A DNA stretch of 64,000 nucleotides from Bifidobacterium mizhiense (GTDB lineage: Bacteria; Actinomycetota; Actinomycetes; Actinomycetales; Bifidobacteriaceae), in contig NZ_BPWE01000003.1 in NCBI RefSeq assembly GCF_020884755.1, forward strand, positions 274,649 to 338,648, read 5' to 3'. Position numbers and translations under genes: made by a program. Positions 53,781 to 63,852 of this stretch are shown one piece after another; position 1 is the first letter of the stretch, and every line of letters starts with the position of its first letter. Below the pieces are notes generated by a model. It worked only from the letters and a program-made list of their open reading frames with translations, did not search any database and had not been told where the DNA came from.

Positions 53781-56700
53781 CTATCCCTTACCCTCCATCC
53801 TGTGCCGACAGATATGCGGAATCAGCCCGAAACAAACCAGGGCCGACAGCATACTTAGGGCTGCTATCACTAGGAAGAATTCCGTGTTCGACCCCGTCTC
53901 CGAAAGCCTCGAACCCTCAGAATGCTTGTGAGTTCCGGTCTTGTGCTTTAAACCGGTAACCTTACCGGGTTTGATGCCGGAGCTGTCAGCTGGATCACGA
54001 AGCTTGTTGGAAGAGCTGCCGCCAACGGGGCTGACCGTGACTATCCGCTTTTCAGATGCCTGTTTGCCCCTTGAATTAGCAACCGTGTAGTCGACCGTAT
54101 ATTGCCCTGTCTTGGCACTATTCACGGATCCCTGTACTTGAATCGCCCCGGTAAGATCACCTTCCAAGGAATCCACTGCAGTGACCCCGGCCTTGGGATC
54201 AAAGTTGGAACCCTGATCGATTTTCACATTGGACGCTCCCGAGATCACGGGCCGCTGCTGCACAGGCACTGGTCCTAGGGGCAGCGAACCCTTTATGGAA
54301 ATCCAATTGAGTATCGGCCCAGTGCCCGTAGAGGAATCCAAGGTGAAAGTGACTACCTTGTTCCAGCCCTGCGGAATCTTGATCTTTCCGGAGGCAATCG
54401 TTCGTCCGCCATCAACGGTCGCGGTCGTCAGTCGATTCTCTGCACGGGATGTCGGAAGACCGTCATAGGAATAGCTGATCACAGTCGTTCTGTTCTGGCT
54501 CCACCAATCATGGAAACCGAAGGAAACCTGATGTTCGCCAGGTGCCAGTAGGACCCTGTAAGACAGTTTATCTTTCTTGCCGTTAGCGCCGGCATATATC
54601 CCTGACTTATAGGGATCAGCATTGCCGTCAGCCTGCTTTCCAAAGTTACCGGAGGTATTGCCCCACAAATCGTCAAAGCCCTGGTCAGCAGACCCATTGG
54701 CCAATTTGCCATCATACAAGGCAGCCAGCGCCTTGTAGGTGGGCGAAGACTCCCCTCCATTGACATCAATGAAATAGGACAGCCCATCTTCCACCTCCTG
54801 AATGCTGGCTCTGGCAGGCAGTGTCGTGCCTTCAACGGTGCCCAGCACCTCGGTTGGCGCGTAGAGGGTCAAACTCGATGCATCAATTAGCCAATGCACG
54901 GTCCGCTCCTCGCTTTTTCCATTCGCCTTGCTGACACTCACCTTGTCTGGAAGCCCGGGCTGACTGCCCTGCTTGAATGTTCTGATGCCTTGAACCTGTT
55001 GGACTGAAACCACCTGGTCGTCATCCTGCGCAGAGACCCCGATCCAACTCAGCAGAGGATCGCCGCCGCCTGTGGATCTTGTCAGGAAGGTCACGCTGTC
55101 GGCATGCTCCAAGGTGAAAGTGATCGGATCGGTGGCATTCCCGGCCTGAACAGGCACAATATTCGTCTTGCCTATGGTCTTGTCATGGCAGACAACCGAG
55201 AACTCAGTTTGGCGCTTGTTGTTCCACCACTCCTGATAGCCCGCCTGAACTGTATAAGTACCGGCTGGCAAATCCGCCTGATATCGTATGTCCTTGCCGG
55301 ATTTTGCCCAGTAGCCTGTTTCGTAGATACCGTTCTGGCTGGTCTCGTATGCTTCGACATCGGAACCTATGCGGCTGCTCAGACCCCACTTGCCTTGAGC
55401 AGTGTATTCCTGGTCGCTGCGGTCTGCATTCATCAGTCGTGGAGCCTTGGTTTTCAGCTTCCGATAGTAGCTCGACTCATTCGAAGGGGCCGAACCCGCG
55501 TCAATGAACAGACGGGAGTTTTCCGGATAGATGGAAGCCGTGAAGCTGATAGGCGCATTCTGGTATTCAGGCAGCTTCCCCTTGAATGTCACCTGCCCGT
55601 ATGGACGGTCCGCGCCAAAGTAGGGCTCCCAGTTGACCGTAGCCTGTCGGATGGCTGTCTGACCGCCAACTCTGATGCCTAGGCTCTTGGGCAGCGCAGC
55701 AACAATTCGACTGACCGAACTGCTTTCAGTCGGCAGATTGGCATTGACCACATCGATGGCCTGATACTTGTCCATACCAGACAGCTTCCAGTCCGCAGCC
55801 GGCAACACCTGGACATGCCCGTTCACCAATTGCATCGGTGTCATCACATACCTGGACTGGCTGATGTCATTCCCGGTGTCGGGATTGAACCAGCGGTCGC
55901 CCCAATAAAGGAAAACGCCGTGCGCGGGGTCATAGGGGATAACCGAGCTGGATTGGGTTGAGAAGGAATTGGCCGGGTTCTGGTTCCACCCCTCCCCTTT
56001 GACGAAGGGCGTCCCCACCTCCGAATAAGGTCCTAGAAAATCGTCACCCTGGCTGATTGCGTACTTGTTTTCATTGGGTGCCCAGCCGGTAGTGCCTGAA
56101 TAGATGATGTAATATCTGCCGTTCCACTTGAACGGAGCCGGCGACTCCTTGCTATTGCTGGCCACGATGTTGTAGGTATCGCCTGCGGAGACATCGACGC
56201 CCTTTTGCTGTCGAGCGTTCGGCTCAACCAGCTTGGTGTAGGTCTTGTCCAGAAGCGAGATGGTCAGATCGCGGTTTTCGTTGCTGGAATACACCAGATA
56301 GGCATCATCAACACCGTCATGATTCTGATCCTTGCCGGAGTCCACGTACAGGTTCATGTCACGCGCCATGCCAGGGTTACCGGTATTGGCACCGGGACTC
56401 ATACGGAAGGATCCCAGGTACTTGTATGGCCCAGCAGGATCGGAACTCTCAGAAATGGCGACTCCGGCCTTTGCCTTGGAATACGTTGCAGTGGCCTCAT
56501 TGCCATATCGTGGCCCATCCGCATGGAACCAGATCACCCAGCGTTTGGTGGTCGGGTTATAGACCATCTTGGGACGCTCGAAGACACAGCTGGACTTCTT
56601 CGGATCCGATCCGTCGCCCTTCAGAGCCTTCAAATCCCAAAGCAGATAGTCCAAGGCTTGCTGAGGGCCGGAGATGTTGGCATTGGATGCATCCGTGGAG

Positions 56701-57497
56701 AATGCCTTGAAATCCTGGCCGTAGATGTTCGTGTAATCCGGATCGGATTCAAGGTTGGCCACGTTGTAATAACGCTGGTAGACGCGGTCAGAGCCCGCCA
56801 ATTTACCAGCCAGATCCTTGTCGCCCTGGTAGGTCTGAAAGCCCAGCCCCTTATCTACCCAGTTGCACAGATCGTCGGAGTAGTATATCTGCACGCCATG
56901 CGCTACCAGACCATCAGTTTTGTCCTCACCGCACATGACGTAGACATATCCGTCTCCATCCGCATCCAAGCCCCGATCGGCAGCAGGAAGAAGAGCAGCA
57001 CTGACCCGTTGAATTCCGGCACCATGCGCTTGCAGCAGATCACCCTTGTTGTCAAAAATTCTGTCGCCATTAGTGCCTGTCACTGCAGTGTAATGGTAGA
57101 TGAAGCGCACGGCGGCAAAGGCCTGCTTCAAGTCCTTGCCGGCCCGATCCTTCTCGCCTTCATCGGCAGAGCCTGATGCTAGGACTCCCTCGGCCACAGA
57201 CCGAGCATGCTTCAACCTATCCACGTCGCCCTTGTTAGGCTCTGCATGATCATAGGGCGCTGTGCTCTGATCATCGGAACGATGACCTGAAGCCAGTGGC
57301 TGCAGATCCTCAACCCTCGTGGTATCCAATATCGTCCGGAGATCATCATCCTGAGCGGTTTTCAGCCGGCTGAATCCGGCAGAACCGAATTGCTCTGTTT
57401 TCTCCTGTACGGCCATAGCCGCAGATCCGGGCGACAGGAGCGCCAAGGCGACTACTGCCGCGGCGAATCCCAATATATTTCTTCGATTGAGCTTCAT
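53781..57497 (-). CDS. Cell-wall-anchored GH43 enzyme, likely exo-beta-1,3-galactanase
   Basis: This 1238-residue secreted protein has a signal peptide ending near ASAAMA (residues 1-30), a helical FIVAR-like region (about 70-120) and a GH43 propeller (about 175-590) with YVMCGEDK, FERPKMVYNPTTKRW and YLVYSSNENRDL. The FERPKMVYN form matches subfamily GH43_24 exo-1,3-galactanases. Two similar beta-sandwich modules follow, each with a GY or SGIY...WW pattern (about 730 and 970), then a DUF5011-like domain (about 1090-1145). The C-terminus has sorting signal LSETG at 1198-1202, a hydrophobic helix and RHRMEGKG. It is 19 bp after GH30, so they form an operon. Confidence 0.88.
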   Translation of the reverse strand: MKLNRRNILGFAAAVVALALLSPGSAAMAVQEKTEQFGSAGFSRLKTAQDDDLRTILDTTRVEDLQPLASGHRSDDQSTAPYDHAEPNKGDVDRLKHARSVAEGVLASGSADEGEKDRAGKDLKQAFAAVRFIYHYTAVTGTNGDRIFDNKGDLLQAHGAGIQRVSAALLPAADRGLDADGDGYVYVMCGEDKTDGLVAHGVQIYYSDDLCNWVDKGLGFQTYQGDKDLAGKLAGSDRVYQRYYNVANLESDPDYTNIYGQDFKAFSTDASNANISGPQQALDYLLWDLKALKGDGSDPKKSSCVFERPKMVYNPTTKRWVIWFHADGPRYGNEATATYSKAKAGVAISESSDPAGPYKYLGSFRMSPGANTGNPGMARDMNLYVDSGKDQNHDGVDDAYLVYSSNENRDLTISLLDKTYTKLVEPNARQQKGVDVSAGDTYNIVASNSKESPAPFKWNGRYYIIYSGTTGWAPNENKYAISQGDDFLGPYSEVGTPFVKGEGWNQNPANSFSTQSSSVIPYDPAHGVFLYWGDRWFNPDTGNDISQSRYVMTPMQLVNGHVQVLPAADWKLSGMDKYQAIDVVNANLPTESSSVSRIVAALPKSLGIRVGGQTAIRQATVNWEPYFGADRPYGQVTFKGKLPEYQNAPISFTASIYPENSRLFIDAGSAPSNESSYYRKLKTKAPRLMNADRSDQEYTAQGKWGLSSRIGSDVEAYETSQNGIYETGYWAKSGKDIRYQADLPAGTYTVQAGYQEWWNNKRQTEFSVVCHDKTIGKTNIVPVQAGNATDPITFTLEHADSVTFLTRSTGGGDPLLSWIGVSAQDDDQVVSVQQVQGIRTFKQGSQPGLPDKVSVSKANGKSEERTVHWLIDASSLTLYAPTEVLGTVEGTTLPARASIQEVEDGLSYFIDVNGGESSPTYKALAALYDGKLANGSADQGFDDLWGNTSGNFGKQADGNADPYKSGIYAGANGKKDKLSYRVLLAPGEHQVSFGFHDWWSQNRTTVISYSYDGLPTSRAENRLTTATVDGGRTIASGKIKIPQGWNKVVTFTLDSSTGTGPILNWISIKGSLPLGPVPVQQRPVISGASNVKIDQGSNFDPKAGVTAVDSLEGDLTGAIQVQGSVNSAKTGQYTVDYTVANSRGKQASEKRIVTVSPVGGSSSNKLRDPADSSGIKPGKVTGLKHKTGTHKHSEGSRLSETGSNTEFFLVIAALSMLSALVCFGLIPHICRHRMEGKG

Positions 57498-57516
57498 CGC
57501 TTTCCTCTTCTCCGCA

Positions 57517-60500
57517 TCATCCCAGATGACGGCGAACCGCCGCTAATGCTGATCCTGCGCATAGCAGGCAGACTACGATCGCTAGAATCGTTGGCATCAC
57601 ATTTACGCCGGTCTGACTCAAGGCACTGCTGCCATCTGAGCCGCCCTCTTGCTTGGCATGAGCGAGGGCTCCTGGACCACGACCCGAGTCGGGCTGTGAG
57701 TCAGCGTTGCCGACATTGCCATCAACCACATCCACCTGGAAGGTCGCACTGACACCGCGGTAGGTCACGGTCACATTTTTCCTGCCTGGCTGTGCTGAAT
57801 CAAAACCGCTCACCAGCAATTCAGGGTCGTTGATGCTGATATCCACCTTGATAGGTTCCTCATTCGGCACTGAATACACAGCTTTGACAACCATGCCGGA
57901 TAAGTCGAGTCGCTCATTGAGCAGATATCGGGTTTTGCTGGGTGGAGTGACCAACAATTTCTGAAGAACGGAAGAAACGTAGTTGACGGTGTACTCGGAG
58001 CTCCCGCTGCCATCAGCCGCTTTGACCGTGATCACATCCTTGCCGCCTAGAACGTTCCCGTCACGTTTGACGGACTCCTCGGCATTGACATGCCTGACCT
58101 TCACCGTAGCGGCAGTATCGCGGGCAAAGGCTTGTAGCTTCGGATTGCTTTCCGCGCCGACCGGGAGCTGTACCGTGTAGTCAGTCTTGTCAGGAAGGAA
58201 TCCGTCTATGGTCTTGCCATCCAACCGCAAATCGCCCAAGGCCTTATCAGCGGAGGGCATAGGTTCAGCCTTGACTTGCGCCTGAGTTCCCAGAACCTCG
58301 ATTTCCGCGACGTTGATATAGACGCCTGTATCCTGCAGGGTGTTCGTCAGACGCAGTGCCTTGGCAACTATGGGCGTAGACATGCGGAAGTCAGCCACAG
58401 GAGTGTCCTCATCCGTAGATGTATCCGCGCCGGAACCTGGCTGGACATACCAGCCGCTCTTCACGCCGACCCTCTGCCAGACACCCTTGTCGTCCTGATA
58501 CTCCAAAGTCTGGGACTTAGGCCAGGAAGCACGGCCGTCTCTGAAGAAGGTAGTCTTGACCTCGCTGATGGATTGGAGGTTGTCGAAGGTGAAGGTAGCA
58601 ACCGGAATCCCCGCCTGGTTCCAAGTGGACCAGCCCTTGTGACCGCTGTCGCCGTCTATGGCCTTTGCAGCCGTCGAACCTTCCTGCACATTCACCTTGA
58701 AGTGAGAGCTGGAGGACGGAGCGATATTGTGCACCGGATCAGCCTTGGGAATGGCCCAAGCCTGTATTTCGGAGGCGTTCATGAAGTCCCCCTGCACCGT
58801 ATTGACAATTCGAGCCTGCCTGGCCTTGACCTGGGCATTGCCCTTGAATGTCACAGTCTGTCCCGGCTTTGGACTCGCAGCTGTTCCCAAGGGAAGCCAG
58901 GTGCGACCGTCCAAGCTGTATTCAGCCAACGCACTGATTGGAGCGTGGTCGCCATAGGTGATGACCAGTGAGCCTAAGTCCCGCTCCTGGCCGAAATCTA
59001 GAGTGGCGGTGGGCTTGTGTGAGTAATCGCCTGCGGAGTTCCATGTTACCCAGGCCTCGGCGGAGGTATCCCCGTCTGTCAGCTTTTTCCACTGTTCAGC
59101 CTTGCCGTATTCGGTTTGCTGATCAGTGACTGTCAGGTTGCTGCTGGTGTCAGCAATGTTCTGCTCTTTGGCCTGCATCAGATAGACCGAGGCTGTCACT
59201 GGCAGCCCGCCGTCTCCGACCGACCCCAAGCGTCCTTTGAGTGTCAGTCTGTCGCCTGCATGCGCATCGGCAAGCTGTCCATCCAGTTGGGAGAAGTCCC
59301 ACTTCACAGCTGTGCGGTCTGCATCCATAGCCTCCGAGGCACCAACGTGCGCATGAACCGGGGCTGCTTTGATTGCATCCTCCACCTGCTGACGGCTTGC
59401 ACCAACCATGAGGGTGACGGATACCGGATCAGTTACTGTAAAGTCGCCGATGTAAACCTCAGCCTTGCATGCGATGGAATTGCCAAACACATCGACGGCA
59501 TGCCCAGTCACCTGATACCGACCTTCTTTGCTGACGTCGATCATACTGGTATCCCATTGAACAGGAACCGGAGACCCGAGTCCCCAAGGATAGTAGGGAG
59601 TGACCGTCGTCGGCATAGTCAAATGTCCGCCTTTTCGGGCCTGAACATAGACCTGCTGCACGCCCGAAGGCTTGGTAGACCTCAGAGTCCAAGCCTGGTT
59701 TTCACCACCATTGGAAGAGTAAAGACCGACCGGCGAACCAGCGGCAGTGGCCTGTCCACTTACTTCAAGTGCGTTCTTACTGGCTGCATTGACCATACTC
59801 CATGTGGTTCCATCCTCGGTATTGAATATCCAAGACTGCCGCGGATCTGGATTTGACGCGTCGACGGAGCCGGCGACCATTCTGCCTTGATCATTCAATA
59901 TCTTTTTCCCGGTGGGATCGGTGATCATGAACAGCTTGAGTTCAGGACGTTCTCGCGAGGCTTTGACCTGATGGTAGACGAAGGTCTGCGCTGAGCCACT
60001 CCGTGAATCCGCCGCCGAATTCTCAATGGTCAGGCTGCCATCACTCCCGGTTTGAAGAGCACGTCCGGATTGTTGCCCCACAAGCTGGTAGCTCTCACCA
60101 TCCTGCACGCCTGCCTGATTAGACTGGCCGCTCACACCAGACAGCTGAATGGAGGCGATCGAACGGGCCGGCAATTCAACAGTGGCCGTCTTGGCGACTG
60201 TATCGATATGGACTGCTCCCGGACGCTCCTGGTTGGAGTACCCGTTCATGTAATCCATGGTGGCCTCGTAAGGATCGCTTTTGGATTCAGGCGCAGTGGT
60301 CAGGAAGAGCTTGCCGCTGGCATTCTTGTCAATGTTTCCATAGTTGGATAGGTCAATGATTAAGCGCTGTTTATTGTCGCTGTCATTGCGATGGATGATG
60401 GTTTGCGTCCTACCGTCAGCCGAACGAGCAGTCATATTATCCTTGGTGGCGTCGTTGGCCAGGATCGAATCCCCTTCATGGATAAAGTGGGTGTAGGCCC

Positions 60501-62100
60501 GGACCGCGTTGTACTTGGAGTTGACTACGACGGAACAAGGCTTGATGCCTCTGGTCGTACCCCCATTGTTGTCTACGGCACGCTCGGAATACAGTTTTCC
60601 GTCACTGCCCGCAACAGTGCAGTCAAAGTCGATCAGGACGGTCCCCCAATTGGTGTTCTCCCCTCTGGGATTGGCTTGATGCCCATTGACATCCTGGTCC
60701 CCGGTCGACATATTGTACAGATCCTCGACCACCTGCCAGAAAGTGAAATCCTGCGATTGCAGTGCATAGACATCACTGTTGATCTTGCCTGCCATGCCCA
60801 GGCCGTTGTCGAAGCCATAGGGGTTGAATCCCCCACCCTGCCAGGAACCGTCTACCTCGCTCATGGACATGACCTTGCCGTCCCCTTGGGCGATGTCTCT
60901 GGCCACACGTTGACGATTGGTGCCGTATGAATGCGTGTTGTACTGCCCTATGGCATCGCGCACATTCTGCGGATATTGATTATAGGAATCAACAAACTGT
61001 CCGGAGTCGGTTGCATCCGTCGCAGAGACCTTGACATCCTTTAAGCCTTCTGACTTGAGCGCCTTGGCCAAGGCCAGGATAGTTTGCTGAGCCTGGGCGT
61101 TGTCGACATGCATCCCCTCCTGAGGCTTCTTCACCGCATTTGAATAGGGCGTGACAGACTTGTCCTTATCCGCATAGTATCGATCCCAATAGCGTGTGAT
61201 CAGGGCCTGTTGATCACTGGACCAAGCGTCCGAGGCCCTTCCGCCCGGCGTCCCCCAGTAGGCCGTCTCCGACTCGTTCAAAGGTTCGACCGTATTGATC
61301 TTTACCTTCTTGCCGTTGTCAGCCTTCAACTGATCCAGATGACTTACCACGCTGGCCATGTATCCGGCGAACTTCTCAGGATCCTTGAGGTTGTTGTCTC
61401 CGGATCGAAAACCGCCAGTGGCGTACCCATCTTCGGTCATGAACCAGGGGGCTGAGTTGGCAAAAGCCTCCAGATGAGTAATGTCGCCGTTCTTGACCCC
61501 GCGTTTCAGCCACCATTCCTGCGCCTGCACGGACTTGGCGGCATCGCTCTTAGAAGACTTGGGGCCCCACACATAGGAATCCTCCGATGCCGGATCAAAG
61601 GCCTGATCCAAGGCATTCCCATCGGACTGTTTGGTCGTTACGCCACCATACAGCCCCTTGCTTCCATCAGGATCTTCCGCCCAATATCCAGGAACTGCCG
61701 CCCCCTGGCGCATAAAGGGGTATCCATAAGCCACGTCTGAGGCGTTGCCTCCGCCAATGTTGAAACGGGCCTTATTCAGCCCCAATCCTTCTTTACCGAA
61801 AATACTGGTGTAGAACTTCTCCCGCAGCTGCTTGCCATACTCCAGTGCCTTGGCATCCGTCACGGAGTTTCCGCTGCTGCGGGTAATGGACCCTGGTTCA
61901 CCGTATTGGCCTGTGGCATTGGCAAACCAGGCCAATGAAGTGCCCCAACCTTGGAAGGGACCATTGGCATACCACGGGTTAGGACGCACCGTCGCTGTTG
62001 TTGGGGCGGAAGGCTCAGCATAGGCAGGCATGAGACCGCCTATAGCCGTCGAAGTTGCCGCTGCCGCTATGATAACCGCCATAGTTCGCATGAATTTCAT
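57517..62100 (-). CDS. Cell-wall-anchored GH30 enzyme, likely beta-1,6-galactanase
   Basis: This 1527-residue secreted protein has a signal peptide (about 1-28) and a GH30 domain (about 40-680). The acid/base Glu is in NTVEPLNESE near residue 275 and the nucleophile Glu in MSMSEVDGSW near 413. It resembles GH30_5 beta-1,6-galactanases. A ricin-type lectin domain (about 690-830), an Ig-like domain, two F5/8-type (CBM32-like) modules (about 1000-1280) and two further Ig-like modules follow. Sorting signal LSQTG is at 1494-1498, with a hydrophobic helix and RRHLG. AGAAGGATAAGAGG lies upstream of the ATG. The GH43-GH30 pair matches the Bl1,3Gal/Bl1,6Gal arrangement described in B. longum for type II arabinogalactan. 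Confidence 0.9.
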   Translation of the reverse strand: MKFMRTMAVIIAAAATSTAIGGLMPAYAEPSAPTTATVRPNPWYANGPFQGWGTSLAWFANATGQYGEPGSITRSSGNSVTDAKALEYGKQLREKFYTSIFGKEGLGLNKARFNIGGGNASDVAYGYPFMRQGAAVPGYWAEDPDGSKGLYGGVTTKQSDGNALDQAFDPASEDSYVWGPKSSKSDAAKSVQAQEWWLKRGVKNGDITHLEAFANSAPWFMTEDGYATGGFRSGDNNLKDPEKFAGYMASVVSHLDQLKADNGKKVKINTVEPLNESETAYWGTPGGRASDAWSSDQQALITRYWDRYYADKDKSVTPYSNAVKKPQEGMHVDNAQAQQTILALAKALKSEGLKDVKVSATDATDSGQFVDSYNQYPQNVRDAIGQYNTHSYGTNRQRVARDIAQGDGKVMSMSEVDGSWQGGGFNPYGFDNGLGMAGKINSDVYALQSQDFTFWQVVEDLYNMSTGDQDVNGHQANPRGENTNWGTVLIDFDCTVAGSDGKLYSERAVDNNGGTTRGIKPCSVVVNSKYNAVRAYTHFIHEGDSILANDATKDNMTARSADGRTQTIIHRNDSDNKQRLIIDLSNYGNIDKNASGKLFLTTAPESKSDPYEATMDYMNGYSNQERPGAVHIDTVAKTATVELPARSIASIQLSGVSGQSNQAGVQDGESYQLVGQQSGRALQTGSDGSLTIENSAADSRSGSAQTFVYHQVKASRERPELKLFMITDPTGKKILNDQGRMVAGSVDASNPDPRQSWIFNTEDGTTWSMVNAASKNALEVSGQATAAGSPVGLYSSNGGENQAWTLRSTKPSGVQQVYVQARKGGHLTMPTTVTPYYPWGLGSPVPVQWDTSMIDVSKEGRYQVTGHAVDVFGNSIACKAEVYIGDFTVTDPVSVTLMVGASRQQVEDAIKAAPVHAHVGASEAMDADRTAVKWDFSQLDGQLADAHAGDRLTLKGRLGSVGDGGLPVTASVYLMQAKEQNIADTSSNLTVTDQQTEYGKAEQWKKLTDGDTSAEAWVTWNSAGDYSHKPTATLDFGQERDLGSLVITYGDHAPISALAEYSLDGRTWLPLGTAASPKPGQTVTFKGNAQVKARQARIVNTVQGDFMNASEIQAWAIPKADPVHNIAPSSSSHFKVNVQEGSTAAKAIDGDSGHKGWSTWNQAGIPVATFTFDNLQSISEVKTTFFRDGRASWPKSQTLEYQDDKGVWQRVGVKSGWYVQPGSGADTSTDEDTPVADFRMSTPIVAKALRLTNTLQDTGVYINVAEIEVLGTQAQVKAEPMPSADKALGDLRLDGKTIDGFLPDKTDYTVQLPVGAESNPKLQAFARDTAATVKVRHVNAEESVKRDGNVLGGKDVITVKAADGSGSSEYTVNYVSSVLQKLLVTPPSKTRYLLNERLDLSGMVVKAVYSVPNEEPIKVDISINDPELLVSGFDSAQPGRKNVTVTYRGVSATFQVDVVDGNVGNADSQPDSGRGPGALAHAKQEGGSDGSSALSQTGVNVMPTILAIVVCLLCAGSALAAVRRHLG

Positions 62101-62287
62101 AAGTATGCCTCTTATCCTTCTTCAGACATTGAAGACAAGGAATTGCCGACGTTGCCTCTTCGTTGCACGACAACAATCGAACAGATGACCACTGCTAATG
62201 TGGAACATTCTGGTATTGATCATTCTTAAAAAGTCTTACCCGCTTTACGTCTTGTAGAAGACCGCAGGGAGAGCACCACGATGTGCA

Positions 62288-62341
62288 TAAAAAACCGGCC
62301 AGGGAAAGACCAAGGAAATACCCCGGGACCCCTCTGGCCGG
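62288..62341 (-). terminator. Rho-independent terminator after the sugar-binding lipoprotein gene
   Basis: CCGGCCAG (62341-62334 on the minus strand) pairs with CTGGCCGG (62302-62295), followed by TTTTTT. It separates the ABC gene from the GH30-GH43 operon, so these are different transcripts. Confidence 0.85.
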
Positions 62342-62393
62342 TATACCTTATTAAGGAACCTGCTCTACAGCGCTGACTCGATGAGAGTTACCC

Positions 62394-63749
62394 TTATTCC
62401 TTCACCGTGTAGCCCTGCTGCTTGGCATAATTCTGCAGATCCTTCTGCCAAGCAGCGATCCCCTGATCCAATGTGGCCGACTTGGAGGTGAAAGCGGTCA
62501 TCTTGTCACCGTAGATTCCACGTGCGTAGACCTCAAAGGGCAGGAACTCGTAGCCAGGCAGAACGTTCTTGGCGGCCTGCGACAGGACCTCGTTGAATTT
62601 CTGGCCGCCGAAGTAGGCGTTGTCCTTGCCGTCGGCATCCTTCAAGCTGGTCATCGAAAGGAACTCGTTGGACTTCAGCGTGTTGTTGTCAGCCGGGAAG
62701 GCGCCACCATCAACACGGGTCTTGATGCCCTCTGCGTTGTGGCAAGCGTACTCCAAGAACTTGTATGCGGCCTTGCTCTTGGAATCGTCCTTGGTCTTGA
62801 TCATAGCCAGGGAAGACCCGCCGTTCTCGGAATTCTCTTTTCCGCCCTTTTCCCAGGTAGGCATCTGCGCCACACGCCACTTGCCGGAGGCATCAGGAGC
62901 ACCGGACAGCAGGTTGTAGGGCATCCAAGCGCCGGTGAGCAAAGAGGCGATTGATCCGTCGTTGAGGCCCTTGTTCCAATCATCCGACCAACCGGGAATC
63001 TTCGTGTTGATCAAGTCCTCATTGATCATCTTCTGCCAGTAGTCGTCCCACTTCTTGACCTTGGAGTCACCGGTCAGATTGATAGTGACGGTCTTGCCGT
63101 CCTTGCTGGTGGCAAAGGGCTTGGCGCCGGCCTGCCAGGTCATGGAATCGAAGAACCCTGCATCGCCTGAGTCCGAAGTGATGTAGGAACCGACAGCCTT
63201 GATCTTCTTGGCCGCCTCGTAATACTCATCCCAGGTCGTGGGGACTTCAGTCACTCCGGCCTTGTCGAACACTTCCTTGTTGTAGAACAGGGCCATGGGG
63301 CCGGAATCCATAGGCAGCGCGTAAACGCCTCCATTCAGATTCACTGAATTCCATGTGCCCGGCGTATAGAAGCTCTTGTAACCGGAGGCGCCCATGTCAG
63401 ACAGATTCTGCAGCTTGTCCTGAGTGGCATACTCGGGCAGAGCATAATACTCGATCTGTGCAAGGTCAGGGGCGCCCTTGTTGGCGGACAGAGCGTTGTT
63501 CAAGGCCGTGTACTCTTTTTTGTTGGTGCCGACATTGGTGACCTTCACCTTGATGTCGGGGTTCTTGGCTTCGAATCCCTTGACTGTTCGAGGAAGGGTC
63601 GAATCCCAGGACCAGACCAAGATTTCGGTCTTCCCGCCCTTGCCCGACGCAGAGGAACCGCTGCCGGATCCACCGCAGCCGGCGAGTCCAAACGCCATGG
63701 CTACAGCACCTGTCAGGGCTATGACCTTCGTCATCTTTTCGAACCTCAT
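62394..63749 (-). CDS. ABC transporter sugar-binding lipoprotein
   Basis: This 451-residue protein is an extracellular family 1 solute-binding protein. A lipoprotein signal ends at LAGC (about residues 19-22), followed by a Gly/Ser linker. The mature protein shows WSWDSTLPRTVKGFEAKNPDI and YALPMDSGPMALFYNKEVF. The ATG at 63749 is set by AAGGAG 9 bp upstream. It follows the permease fragment, so the transporter runs permease then binding protein. It likely binds an oligosaccharide, possibly a galacto-oligosaccharide from the surface enzymes. Confidence 0.93.
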   Translation of the reverse strand: MRFEKMTKVIALTGAVAMAFGLAGCGGSGSGSSASGKGGKTEILVWSWDSTLPRTVKGFEAKNPDIKVKVTNVGTNKKEYTALNNALSANKGAPDLAQIEYYALPEYATQDKLQNLSDMGASGYKSFYTPGTWNSVNLNGGVYALPMDSGPMALFYNKEVFDKAGVTEVPTTWDEYYEAAKKIKAVGSYITSDSGDAGFFDSMTWQAGAKPFATSKDGKTVTINLTGDSKVKKWDDYWQKMINEDLINTKIPGWSDDWNKGLNDGSIASLLTGAWMPYNLLSGAPDASGKWRVAQMPTWEKGGKENSENGGSSLAMIKTKDDSKSKAAYKFLEYACHNAEGIKTRVDGGAFPADNNTLKSNEFLSMTSLKDADGKDNAYFGGQKFNEVLSQAAKNVLPGYEFLPFEVYARGIYGDKMTAFTSKSATLDQGIAAWQKDLQNYAKQQGYTVKE

Positions 63750-63852
63750 TGTCCCTATCTCCTTTTCTGTTGTCCTTGGCAACAACACATGACTACTGAT
63801 ATCTTTTCGCTGTCCTACGGCTCAAGGCCTGTAGCACGGTTTTAGTTTCTTT

